64,000 nucleotides of DNA from Streptomyces parvus. Lineage in GTDB: Bacteria > Actinomycetota > Actinomycetes > Streptomycetales > Streptomycetaceae. The stretch covers positions 3,658,001 to 3,722,000 of the forward strand of contig NZ_CP135079.1 of NCBI RefSeq assembly GCF_032121415.1, read 5' to 3'. Shown piece after piece: positions 1-9,100 of this stretch. A program made the translations under genes and the position numbers. The stretch's first letter is position 1; every line of letters starts with the position of its first letter. The notes below the pieces were generated by a model. It did no database searches. It worked only from the letters and a program-made list of their open reading frames with translations, and was not told where the DNA came from.

Positions 1-164
1 CCGGGCACTTCCGGACGGAGGTCGGTCAGCCCCCGGCCACCAGCGGCTGTGCGGGACCACCCACGTTCCATGACCTCATGGAACATAGGCGGAATGTCCC
101 GGTCACTGAGGCCGGTGAGGTCTGTCGTACGCAGGATCTCCCGCATCCGAGGATTGCTTCGCAT
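1..164 (-). CDS. Immunity protein, 5' part (runs off window)
   Basis: The first 55 residues are visible, starting MRSNPRMREIL, and the frame stays open to the window edge. They are closely related to the immunity protein encoded at 12,402-12,908 (about 44 of 55 residues agree by eye). The gene lies directly behind a truncated toxin tip (170-325), in the same order as the complete toxin/immunity pair at 12,402-17,644. I infer that it protects against the same kind of Rhs toxin and that this is an orphan immunity gene left after recombination. Its function is inferred only from position and paralogy. Confidence 0.7.
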   Translation of the reverse strand, partial: MRSNPRMREILRTTDLTGLSDRDIPPMFHEVMERGWSRTAAGGRGLTDLRPEVP

Positions 165-169
165 GCCTG

Positions 170-325
170 CCCCTCGCCCAGTGCGGCGAGCCCCTTTCCG
201 ATCCCTGCGATGAAACCCGGATCGTTTCCGACGGCTTTCTCGACGCTCCGTGGAAGCCCCTCGGATTTCCCTGTCTCGCAGTCGTACTGGTACTTCGCGC
301 CCTTGTCGCTCCGGTCCTGGAAGTG
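170..325 (-). pseudogene. Orphan Rhs toxin tip fragment
   Basis: About 52 codons match the last 52 residues of the Rhs protein encoded at 12,911-17,644, from HFQD to the terminal GEG, with scattered substitutions. The homology stops abruptly at about 325. No Rhs core lies upstream, and the normal TAA stop after GEG is mutated to CAG so that the frame runs on to 26. It is therefore a displaced, truncated toxin end. It joins almost directly to the conserved arm repeat at 343-392. Confidence 0.75.
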
Positions 326-342
326 GGGTCTTGCTGGTGAGG

Positions 343-392
343 GAGCCGCACCTGACCGCCGTTGTCCGCTCCGCCGGGCGCGGACGGAGCAC
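343..392. repeat. Arm repeat, copy Z (no tRNA fragment)
   Basis: This 50 bp segment matches the arm that follows each tRNA-Gly fragment further right (5,001-5,050; 12,331-12,380; 19,011-19,058). The common core reads tgaccgc-tgttgtccgctcc, with some mismatches here. The tRNA fragment expected on its left is missing and the toxin-tip fragment takes its place, which suggests a deletion or recombination at this unit. Confidence 0.7.
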
Positions 393-529
393 GGGAGGCC
401 GCTACGGAGACGGTCCCCCGGCACCGGAGCTGTCACGGCTGTGGCTCGTACAACCAATCGATCTTCTGGGCTGTCTTGCTCGACGACGCTCGAAGATCGA
501 CATCGTCGCCGGACAGGACTGAAGGACTG

Positions 530-2941
530 ATGAACCCAGCCAGACGCATGACCGCCACCGCCCTGGTCCTGGCCACGGCAGGCGGAGTGCTCCACGCCAC
601 CGCCCTGTCCGCCTCCGCGGCGGTGAGCTGCGCCTCTCCCGTCTTCCAACGGCAGTTCTTCGCGAACACGACGTTCACAGGCACGCCGAAGAAGACGGAC
701 TGCGATTCCGTGATCGACCAGAACTGGGGCACGGGCGCACCCGCCTCCGGCCTGCCGTCCAACAGCTTCGGCGTGCGCTGGTCGGTGACGCGCGACTTCG
801 GCTCCGGTGGCCCCTTCACGTTCACGGCCTCCGGCCGGGACGGCATGCGGGTCTACCTCGACGGCGTCCGCAAGATCGACGTCTGGAAGAACGGCTCCGC
901 CACCGTCAAGAAGACGGTGAACGTGACGATCCCCCCGGGCAAGCACACGCTCCGCTTCGACTACGTCAACTGGACGGGTGCCGCGAACGTCTCGTTCGCC
1001 TATGCGCCGCGCACCTCCGCCACGTACGACAAGGTCACGCCCCTCGCCCCGACGGGCGCGGCCGTCTCGTACAACTCCGCCACCGGTGCGGCCAAGGTCT
1101 CCTGGACCAGGAACAAGGAGATGGACCTGGCGAACTACCGGGTCTACCGGCGGCTGCAGGGCACGCCGTACGGAAGCAAGCAGCTCGCGACGACCACCGC
1201 CACGTCGTACACCGACAGCACGCTGCCCAAGACGGGCGCGGCCTACTACTACGAGGTGCGGGCCGTCGACAAGGCCGGCCACGTCTCCGGCGGCAGCTCC
1301 GACAAGCTCGTCACCACCATCGACAGGACGCCGCCCGCCGCCCCGTTCGTCGAATGGGACGCCTGCCCGGCCGACCAGCCCTACGCGGCGCCGCAGCTGG
1401 TCACCACCGCGAAGAACGCCGCCGACATCGTCCGGTACGAGATGCAGCGGCTCGACGCCGCCACGCAGCGCTGGAGCACCGTCCACTCCGGCCCCAAGGG
1501 CGCGATCTGCGACACCGGCTACCGGGCCGACGGCAGCAAGGTCACCTACCGGGGCCGGGCCCGGGACGCCGCCGGGAACTGGTCGGCGTACTCGGCCGCC
1601 ACCACGTTCACCACCCCCGACCTGACCCCGCCCGCCGCCGTCACGGGGCTCCGCGCCGAGTACCGGTCGGGCGTACCGCATCTGGTGTGGTCACCCGTCT
1701 CCGGGGCCGCTTCGTACCAGGTCCTCCAGTACGACCCCGCGACCGGCGGCTACGTCGACGCCCGCCCTGCGGGGACCCCCGGTGCCCGGACCGACGTGGT
1801 GCCGCGCCAGTCGGCCGCGGTCGCCGACAGCTACCGGTACGCGGTGCGCTCCGTGGACGCCGAGGGCAACGCCGCCACGCCGGTGGAGATCACCCTGAAG
1901 ATGGCCGACCGCCCGGAGGCCGTCCCCGCGTTCAAGACCACCGCCAGCAGGTTCGACGAGGGGGTGATGGTCGCGTGGAGCAGCGTCGACCCGTGGACCG
2001 TCGACGAACGGCCCCTTCCCACGTACACGATCCTCCGGACCGACACCGCGACCGGCGAGACCGCCGTCGTGGACGGGTGCAAGCCGTTCACCTCGGTGGA
2101 CCAGCCGTTGGCCGACCCGGAAACGTACTGGACCTGGGCGGGCGACGATGCCCCCCTGTCCGCCCGCAAGCAGGTCAACGGCAGCTGCTGGGACGTCCAG
2201 GGAGCGTCGGAGACGGCGTACGAATACCGCGTCGTGACGACCGACCGCCACGGCCGCGTGTCGCAGCCCGGCCCGCCCGCGACGGCGACCACCCCGGACA
2301 CCCAGCGCCCCGCCCCGGTCGAGAACCTCAGCGCGGAACGCGTCCCGCTCGGCGTCCGGCTGACCTGGACGCCGCCCGCCGACACCGACGTCCGCGGCTA
2401 CCACGTATGGCAGGGCGTCACCGACCCGGACAGCGGTGAGACGGTCTGGAAGGAGAACTGCTGGTTCGGCAGTTCCCTGGCCGCCACCGAGATCCTCTGC
2501 CCGACGGTCGCCGACGGCGCCACCCACGTCTACAAGGTGGCAGCCACGGACGACCGCCTTCTGCACGACGACGACCCGCTCGACGTCCTGCACCCCGCCG
2601 AGGTCGCGGTGACCCTGCCCGACACCCGGCCGCCGGGCTGGACGGGGACCGAGGTCCACGAGGGCCAGTACCCGCAGCTGTACGTCGGCTGCTCCGAAAG
2701 CTCCGGCCTCGGGGACTGCTCCCGTTTCGCGAGCTACCGGGTGGAGCGCTGGGACCCCCTCACGGCCGCCTACGTCACCTTGGCGGAGGGCGCGACGGGC
2801 GACGCGTCGTCCTACATGGACACGACGGTCCACGAGGACCGCCTCGGCCTGTACTACTACCGCGTCGTACGCCTCGACGCCTCGGGTGCCGAGGCCGCGA
2901 CGCGTTCGTCGGCGCACGGCATCTGGGACTCCTGGCTCTGA
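530..2941 (+). CDS. Secreted PA14 / fibronectin type III repeat protein
   Basis: A protein of 803 residues. The start at 530 is chosen because GAAGGA lies just upstream and the protein then begins with a normal Sec signal peptide (MNPARRMTATALV, cleavage near SASAAVS, residues ~34-36). Residues ~40-165 look like a PA14 carbohydrate-binding domain (RWSVTRDF, DGMRVYLDG, HTLRFDYVNW). From ~170 to the end come five or six fibronectin type III repeats, each separated by DxTPP-like linkers. No catalytic domain or cell-wall sorting signal is visible, so it is probably a secreted adhesion or carbohydrate-binding protein. It has strong codon bias and no frameshift. It is cargo of the leftmost segment of the tRNA-linked island. 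Confidence 0.8.
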   Translation: MNPARRMTATALVLATAGGVLHATALSASAAVSCASPVFQRQFFANTTFTGTPKKTDCDSVIDQNWGTGAPASGLPSNSFGVRWSVTRDFGSGGPFTFTASGRDGMRVYLDGVRKIDVWKNGSATVKKTVNVTIPPGKHTLRFDYVNWTGAANVSFAYAPRTSATYDKVTPLAPTGAAVSYNSATGAAKVSWTRNKEMDLANYRVYRRLQGTPYGSKQLATTTATSYTDSTLPKTGAAYYYEVRAVDKAGHVSGGSSDKLVTTIDRTPPAAPFVEWDACPADQPYAAPQLVTTAKNAADIVRYEMQRLDAATQRWSTVHSGPKGAICDTGYRADGSKVTYRGRARDAAGNWSAYSAATTFTTPDLTPPAAVTGLRAEYRSGVPHLVWSPVSGAASYQVLQYDPATGGYVDARPAGTPGARTDVVPRQSAAVADSYRYAVRSVDAEGNAATPVEITLKMADRPEAVPAFKTTASRFDEGVMVAWSSVDPWTVDERPLPTYTILRTDTATGETAVVDGCKPFTSVDQPLADPETYWTWAGDDAPLSARKQVNGSCWDVQGASETAYEYRVVTTDRHGRVSQPGPPATATTPDTQRPAPVENLSAERVPLGVRLTWTPPADTDVRGYHVWQGVTDPDSGETVWKENCWFGSSLAATEILCPTVADGATHVYKVAATDDRLLHDDDPLDVLHPAEVAVTLPDTRPPGWTGTEVHEGQYPQLYVGCSESSGLGDCSRFASYRVERWDPLTAAYVTLAEGATGDASSYMDTTVHEDRLGLYYYRVVRLDASGAEAATRSSAHGIWDSWL

Positions 2942-2955
2942 GCCGGGGCATGTGC

Positions 2956-2979
2956 GGGGGGGGGGGGGGGGGGGGGGGG
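2956..2979. repeat. 24-nt homopolymeric G tract
   Basis: An uninterrupted run of about 24 G begins 14 nt after the stop of the FN3 protein gene and runs into the stem of a hairpin. Such a run is exceptional even in Streptomyces and may vary in length by slippage, or its length may be a sequencing estimate. Confidence 0.9.
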
Positions 2980-3001
2980 ACCGAGGAGTTCTTCGGTCCC
3001 C
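2976..3001. terminator. Hairpin terminator between convergent genes
   Basis: Perfect 9-bp stem GGGGACCGA / TCGGTCCCC with an 8-nt loop, between the + gene ending at 2,941 and the - gene ending at 3,076. The left arm is partly made of the poly-G run. Confidence 0.6.
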
Positions 3002-3075
3002 TCCCCCTTCTGTCCTGGCGCAACGAAAAGCAGCGGAACGTCACTCGCTCCTGTGATCCGCAGGCGCCGGTCGCC

Positions 3076-4446
3076 CTACGGTTTGATGTTCTGGTTCACA
3101 TGGAACAGGTTTCCGGGGTCGTAGGCCCTCTTGACCTCGACGAGGCGTTCGTAGTTGCCCCGGTAGTTGGCCCTGATGCGGTCCTGGTCGTCCTCGGCCA
3201 TGAAGTTGATGTACCCGCCTTCTTCCGAGTGCGGAGCGGTGGCCTGGTAGTAGTCGCGCACCCAGGCGGTGTTGGCCTCGTTGTCGGCGGGGTCGGGCCA
3301 CATCCCCGCGATGACGGTGGCGAAGTTGGCGTTGCGGTAGGCGAAGGCCGTGTCCTCCGGTGCCACGCGGTGGCAGGCGCCGTTGACCGGGTAGATGTGC
3401 ACCGTCGAATTCATGGCGGGCAGCCGAGGCGCGTGATCGAGGTGTGCGGTGATCGCCGCATCACTGAGCTCGGTCACGAAGTTGGCCTTCCAGTAGTGCT
3501 GCAGGCCCGGCGGTACCAGCGCGTCGAACGCGCTGTTGAGAGCGGGATACGGCATGGGGCCGACGTGCTCGGCGACCACCGGTGCGATGTCCCGGAACCG
3601 CTGGACGGCGCGCTCTCCCTCGTTCATGGGTCCGGCCCAGCACGCGACGATGAGGATGAAGGTGTCACCGTGCCGGTCCTCCGGGATGAACGGCAGTGGC
3701 GGAGCGATCTGGAAGGCGGGGAAACCGCCGAGCTCCTCCGGGGCGTCGGCGATGAGTTCGCGGAACGCCCGCAGGACCGTGCCCGCATCCGTCAGCTCGT
3801 ACAGGATGGGCCCGCCGTAGATGTCCTCGACCGGACTGAGCCGGAACTCGAACGATGTCACCGCGCCGAAGTTGCCGCCGCCGCCGCGGAGGGCCCAGAA
3901 CAGGTCCTCGTGTTCGTGCTCGCTCGCGACGAGCAGCCTGCCGTCCGCGGTCACGACATCGGCCGAGACCAGGTTGTCGCAGCTCAGCCCCAGACCGCGG
4001 GCGAGGTACCCGATCCCTCCGCCGAGGGTGAGCCCCGCGACACCGGTGGTCGAGACGATCCCGCCCGTGGTCGCCAGGCCGAACGTGTGCGTCGCCGCGT
4101 CGAAGTCGCCCCAGGTCGCACCGCCGTCCACACGCGCTGTCCGCCGCCGGGGATCGACGCGGACGCCTCGCATGCCGGACAGATCGGCCACCACCCCGTC
4201 GTCGCAGGTCCCGAAGCCGGGCACACTGTGCCCACCACCACGCACCGCGAGGTCCAGCCCGTTGTCGCGTGCGAAGTCGACCGCAGCCATGACATCGCCC
4301 GCGTGTGCACACTGCGCGACGGCCGCCGGACGCCGGTCGATCATGGCGTTGTAGACCGTGCGCGCCTCGTCGTAGCCATCGCTGTCAGGCGTGATCACCG
4401 GCCCCCGTACACGTTCCCGCAACTGGTTGATCGATGAGATGTTCAC
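3076..4446 (-). CDS. FAD-linked oxidase (berberine bridge enzyme-like)
   Basis: A protein of 456 residues. GTG at 4,446 is preferred to upstream starts because AAGGAG lies 8 nt before it. The N-terminal FAD-binding (PCMH/VAO-type) domain is clear: the ARTVYNAMIDRRPAAVAQC start, DLAVRGGGHS (the site of the 8-alpha-N1-histidyl FAD link in this family), GGATWGD and a glycine-rich GGGIGYLARGLGLSCDNL stretch. The C-terminus YDPGNLFHVNQNIKP is the typical BBE domain. The CxxxxC-type second flavin anchor is not evident (CDNL is present), so bicovalent attachment is uncertain. Such enzymes oxidise alcohols or sugars or close rings in secondary metabolism. The substrate is unknown, and no biosynthetic genes are adjacent. 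Confidence 0.88.
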   Translation of the reverse strand: MNISSINQLRERVRGPVITPDSDGYDEARTVYNAMIDRRPAAVAQCAHAGDVMAAVDFARDNGLDLAVRGGGHSVPGFGTCDDGVVADLSGMRGVRVDPRRRTARVDGGATWGDFDAATHTFGLATTGGIVSTTGVAGLTLGGGIGYLARGLGLSCDNLVSADVVTADGRLLVASEHEHEDLFWALRGGGGNFGAVTSFEFRLSPVEDIYGGPILYELTDAGTVLRAFRELIADAPEELGGFPAFQIAPPLPFIPEDRHGDTFILIVACWAGPMNEGERAVQRFRDIAPVVAEHVGPMPYPALNSAFDALVPPGLQHYWKANFVTELSDAAITAHLDHAPRLPAMNSTVHIYPVNGACHRVAPEDTAFAYRNANFATVIAGMWPDPADNEANTAWVRDYYQATAPHSEEGGYINFMAEDDQDRIRANYRGNYERLVEVKRAYDPGNLFHVNQNIKP

Positions 4447-4883
4447 CAACCTCACTCCTTGCGCGCTGGTGCCGCGAGTTCCGGTGGTACGCAACCCTCA
4501 ACGCCGGTCGCCCCGGCTCCCCTGCCATCCAGCGACCCGGCTGCCCTCATCCGGGCGTCTTCCACGCTACGCCGATGAGCCGGATGCTCAACTTGACGGC
4601 CGTGGGTGCATTCCCGCCGTCGGTGTCACCGATCACGGGTCCCCGCCGACTGGCGTCCGCCGCCGGCCTCCCTTTGACGCCGGTCCGTCGACAGCTGCGC
4701 GAATGCCCGCCGCTGTCAGCGCCGCGGACTCGCGGGCGCTGAGCCCACGTGACGGGAGGGGCGGGGGCCACCGTGGCCAGTGGGGAACCGCGTTCTCCAG
4801 TCCCGTGGGGGCAGATCGCGCCGCACCGGGACGAACGGGAAGCGGCCGCGGTCGGCATAGCGCGCGGTCCAGGCAGGGTTTCG
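4447..4883. other. Gene-poor stretch upstream of FAD oxidase
   Basis: This stretch holds the promoter side of the FAD oxidase gene and the left approach to the first tRNA fragment. I see no convincing coding frame, RNA gene or repeat. The short frames here lack ribosome binding sites and recognisable products. Confidence 0.5.
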
Positions 4884-4927
4884 TGGAGCGGGTGACGAGA
4901 ATCGAACTCGCGCTCTGAGCTTGGGAA
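4884..4927 (-). repeat. tRNA-Gly 3' fragment A (attachment-site repeat)
   Basis: 44 bp identical to the 3' part of the tRNA-Gly(CCC) gene at 20,816-20,859, from the encoded CCA end to the anticodon loop, where the identity stops. The next bases (tcagcggt) are shared with copies B and C but not with the tRNA, as expected for a recombined att site of a tyrosine-integrase element. Confidence 0.88.
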
Positions 4928-5000
4928 TCAGCGGTTCTTGGGTGCCGTAGCGGCACTGACCTGCACTTCCGCAGGTCACAGGCGGAGGGCTTCGGTCGGG

Positions 5001-5050
5001 GAGCCGTACCTGACCGCTGTTGTCCGCTCCGCTGGGCACGGATGGGGCAC
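5001..5050. repeat. Arm repeat, copy A
   Basis: A 50 bp arm with the core tgaccgctgttgtccgctcc, 73 bp from tRNA fragment A. The same arm recurs 77 and 80 bp after fragments B and C, nearly identical in sequence. It could be an integrase arm-binding site or a remnant of the original element end. Confidence 0.8.
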
Positions 5051-5407
5051 GGCCGTTGAGGTCTGAACAGCCCGATGCACAGCTGCCGAGCGTCCGGCCT
5101 CATGCGGTCATCAGTCTTCGTGCGGAACTTCCCGTTCCCGGGGCCGTTCGCCGATGTCGTAACCCATGCCTGTGCCCATTGCCGCGGCCCGGTGATTGCC
5201 TGCTCGTCGAGTGCGTAGGCGCATCTCGTGTCGCCGATCCAGTCGGCTCCGCCCTGCCGCGCCTACAAGTCGCTCAGGCCGAAGGAGTCACCGGCATGGC
5301 ACCGTCCGAGCTCCTTGGGTTCGGCATGGTTCCATCGGTTCGCCGCGGCTCGTACGTCGAGATGTCGGGGCGAACAGCGAGTGAGGCAAACCCACGTCCT
5401 GCCCCAC
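5051..5407. other. Gene-poor stretch between arm A and immunity gene
   Basis: No convincing gene, RNA or terminator is visible here. It lies downstream of the minus-strand Rhs toxin operon. Confidence 0.45.
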
Positions 5408-6163
5408 TCACCAGCTCTCGTAGTCCTCGATCAGTCGGACCACAAGCCGGTGGAGCGCTGCTGCCCTGTTCAGGTCCTCCCGCTGTTCGCGCAGGGCCCG
5501 CTCGGTCGTCCGGAGTCGGTGCCAGGCGTCTGGTTCCTTGTCCATCACGTCGTCGACCAACGGCCGGGTGATCAGTGCGAGGCACTCGGCCAGTCGCAGC
5601 CTGGTGGATGGCGCCGGCGGCACCGGGTCGGCGACGGCGTACCCGGTCGTCAGGTATCGGGCAGGGTCGGCCAGGCTCCAGCCGACGACCGCCCCAGCCC
5701 GGACCAGGAGCGCCAGGTCGGGGGCGATGCCGATCCGGGTGTCCGGCGGAGTGTCGAGGACGGCAAGATCCCGCAGGCAGGCCAGTTCCGTCGCTTCGCG
5801 GTCGCAGCACAGCACCGTGGTCTGCGCGAGGGCGAAGTCGTGTGCCTCCTCCGCGCGGAGCCCGCCCCGGACGGCCCGGGGCTCGGTGGAAAGGTGGACC
5901 ACGGCCTCTGGCGGGGCGGATACGGCGGGCAGGTGGAGGCCCACGCCGACCAACTCGCGGCTGTCGTTGTCGAACAGAACGTCGTCGTTCTCCGACCCCA
6001 GCCACTCCTGGCTTCCGAAGGTGCCAGGCAGAAGCCGCTCGAATTCCGCCCGGTCGGTGAACTCACCGACGACCAATTGAGGGATATCGAGGGCGAGGCG
6101 CGGGGTGGATGTGAGCGGAGTGTCCGTCACCACGGCGCGAAGAGTGTTCAGGGCGATATCCAC
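5408..6163 (-). CDS. Putative immunity protein of Rhs toxin 1
   Basis: A protein of 251 residues starting with GTG at 6,163, 12 nt behind the stop of the Rhs toxin gene, with GGTGGGA upstream as ribosome binding site. I do not recognise a named domain. It is soluble, acidic, and has no signal peptide or membrane segment. The middle (residues ~60-140) reads like a mixed alpha/beta fold. Its position directly after a polymorphic toxin tip is the standard place for the cognate immunity gene, and it is unrelated in sequence to the immunity protein of the second toxin, as expected because the two toxin tips also differ. The role is inferred from context only. Confidence 0.65.
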   Translation of the reverse strand: MDIALNTLRAVVTDTPLTSTPRLALDIPQLVVGEFTDRAEFERLLPGTFGSQEWLGSENDDVLFDNDSRELVGVGLHLPAVSAPPEAVVHLSTEPRAVRGGLRAEEAHDFALAQTTVLCCDREATELACLRDLAVLDTPPDTRIGIAPDLALLVRAGAVVGWSLADPARYLTTGYAVADPVPPAPSTRLRLAECLALITRPLVDDVMDKEPDAWHRLRTTERALREQREDLNRAAALHRLVVRLIEDYESW

Positions 6164-6175
6164 AGGTGTCCCACC

Positions 6176-9100
6176 TCACCGGATCTGATCGGCGGGCGCC
6201 AACGTGCCGCCTCGGCTGTCCGGAATGTTGCCGTTCACAATATCGTCATGGGTCACCGGCAGGCCGGGGTCGTCGGGCGACCCGCCGAATGCCTTGGCAC
6301 CGCTTTCCCCTCGGGTCCCCGAAGGCCCGTACGCGGTGATGGCATCGCCCGCGCCGGCGCCCGGCCCCTTGGTGATCACGACGTCTTCTCCTTGCCGGAA
6401 GGTGAGGTTCCCCCGCTGTCCCTGGGAGTGGTAGACCGCGTCGGGGTTCTTGAGGATCTCCAGAACCCGGTCGTCGCTGAATTGGTGTCGCGTGTCGGCG
6501 TGGTAGTTGCCGGACTTCCTCATCTTCCCCTCCTGAGCCCGTTCGATCACCTGGTCGGAAACCTTCCGGGCTCTCTCCTTGGGGCACTTGGGCATGAGGC
6601 CCAGAGGGTCGCACCAGGTGGAGGGGTTGTCGACGTAGGCGACGGGATTGGGCCCGGGCGCCAGACCGAGAGGGTCGGGGGAGACGTAGCGGCCGGCTTC
6701 CGGATCGTAGTGGCGGAAGAGGTTGTAGTGGAGGCCGGTCTCCGGGTCGTAGTACTGGCCCGGAAAGCGCAGAGGGGTGTAGGCGGTACTCGCCCGGGCC
6801 CAGGCGGTGGTGCCCCAGATGGTGGTGCGGGTGCGCCAGGCTATGTCGCCCGACTCGTCGACGAGTTCCGTGGGGGCGCCGACGAGGTCGGTAGCGATGG
6901 CGAAGAACCGCCGGTCGATCTCGTCCTGACGGGTGTCGGCGGTCAGGATGCGTTCGGTCTGGGCGAGAGGGACTCCGGTGCGGTGATCCCATGTGAGGAC
7001 AACGGTGTTCGGGAGAGCGGACTCTCGCATGGTCTGTTCGCAGAGGGTGATGCCGTCCCAGGCGAACCTGACCTCCTCGGCGATGGTCCCGCCGTCGGCG
7101 GACAGGCGCTGTTTGGCAGTGCGACGTCCCAGGGGGTCGTAGCGGTAGCGCCAGCGAGTGCCGTCGGGGGTGATCACCGAAGAGAGACGGTTTTCGGCGT
7201 CCCATGTGTAGCGCCAGATTTCCGGCTTGCGGGAGAGCCGTGCCCTTCGGCGGAGGGTGACGCGCCCGAGGGCGTCGTACTCGAAACGGGTGCCGCCGGC
7301 CCGAATGAGCTTCGTGCCGACGTAGGACCTAGGTCCGGCGCCGTCGCTGCCCGGATGTGTGGCAGGCCAGACTGCCTCGGTCTGGTTGCCGTCGGCGTCG
7401 TAGGCGTAACGCTCTGTCCAGCCTCGCGCGTGCACCGCGGTGACTCGGCCGACCGAGTCGAGGTCGAAGGTACGTGAGCCCGACAGCCGGTCGGACAGTT
7501 CGGTGAGGTGGCCGTCCGAACGGTAGGCGTAACTACGGCCGTTGAGGGCGCGCCCATCGGCGGTCAGTTCTTCGGCAGAGAGCCGTCCGGCCTCGTCCCA
7601 CGCCGAGGCGACGGTGAGGAAGCCGTCGAATACGCGGGCTGTTTCCCGCCCGGCGACATCGTGGGTGAAGCCGACCCGGCAGCCCCCTGCCGTCAGGTGT
7701 GCGGGTCGTCCACCGCTGTCGTAGGCGTACGAGGTCACTTGCCCGGTGGGTGTGATGCGGCGGGTACGGCGGCCCACGGCGTCATACGCGTAGGCCATGG
7801 CGTATCCGTCCACCAGCTCGGTCTTGACCTGGCCTCGGCGGTCGTACCGGTAGAGGATTTCGCTGTCCGGGTTCGACGCCTGCAGAAGGCGTCCGGCCTG
7901 GTCATAGGCATAGACGGTCACCCACCCGTCGGCGTCCTTCTCGACGACTCGACCGAGTTGGTCGCGCTTGAACGAGATGGTCTGGCCGAGGGCGTCGGTT
8001 CGGGAGCTGAGCTGTCCGTCGGCGTCATAGTGGTAAGACACGGTGCGGCCGTCGAAGTCGGTCTCCGAAATCATGCGGCCGGCCGCGTCGTACGCGTAAC
8101 TCCAGGTCATACCTTGGGGGTTGGTCACCTCGGTGAGCTGAAGATGGGTGTCGTAGCGGAATGAGTAGCGGGTTCCGTCCGGATGAGTGCGGGCCGCCGG
8201 CAGGTCGAAGTGGGTGTAGTCGAAGGACGAGACGCCACCGACCGGATCCGTGTGGGTGAGGCAGTTGCCCTCGCCGTCGTAGGTCCACGATTCGGTGGCA
8301 CCGCCCGGGGCCACCCTGCGGGCCAGTCTGCCGTCCACGTCCCACTCGAGACGGGTGGTGCCGCCGACGGGATCAGTGATGAGCACAGGGCGCCCCAGTG
8401 CGTCGCGCTTCACCTGGGTGGTGCCGCCCGCAGGATCCGTCACCTCCGTCGGCATGCCGGCTGAGTCACAGCGGATCGTGGTGGTGGCCCCGAGCGCGTC
8501 GGTGACCGAGGTCGGCCGCCCCTGTGCGTCGAAGTTCCAGCGGGTGGTGTGCCCGGCCGCGTCGGTGACCGCTGTCAGGTTGCCCTGCTCGTCGAACTCC
8601 TGAAGACGGCGCGCGCCGTCCGGCCCCCGCGTTTCCCTATGGCTTCCCGACGGGTCGTGCTTCGTCGTGAGTCGGCTGCCGTCGGGGCGGGTGACGGTGA
8701 GCAGACGACCTTGTTCGTCGTACGTGAAGTCGGTGACTCGGCCGAGCGGATCAGTACGGGTGAGCTGTCTGCCGTGGCTGTCGTACGTGGATCGGGTGGT
8801 GTGGCCGAGCGGGTCGGTGGTGGCAAGAACCCGGCACCCGGCGTCGATCAGGTACCGGGTGGAGTGGCCGTCGGCAGTGGTCAGGGTGGTCACGCGGTGG
8901 CCGGTGGCCGAGTCGGGGCGACCGTAGGAGAGCTGGAGTTCGACGTGCCCGGCTTCGCCTCCTGCCGCGATCACCCGGTCGTGCTCGTCGTACTCATACG
9001 CGTACCGGCTCCGGTTGGAGTCGGTCCAGGCTGTTATCCGGCGGGCGTCGTCGTATTCGAAGGTGAGGGCCGACCCGGACGGTTGGGTGATGGTGGAGAG

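Noticed and set aside
3820..4437. Plus-strand frames opposite the FAD oxidase
   Set aside because: Antisense shadows of a well-supported FAD-binding protein.
5001..5050. Arm repeat as the end of a broken integrase gene
   Set aside because: No neighbouring codons show integrase motifs (R-H-R-Y box) in any frame, so I leave it as an arm or element-end repeat.
4716..5103. Short frames with LIPKLRARVRFSSPAP-like products near tRNA fragments
   Set aside because: These are translations of the tRNA 3' fragment and its flank, which recur at each copy; not genes.
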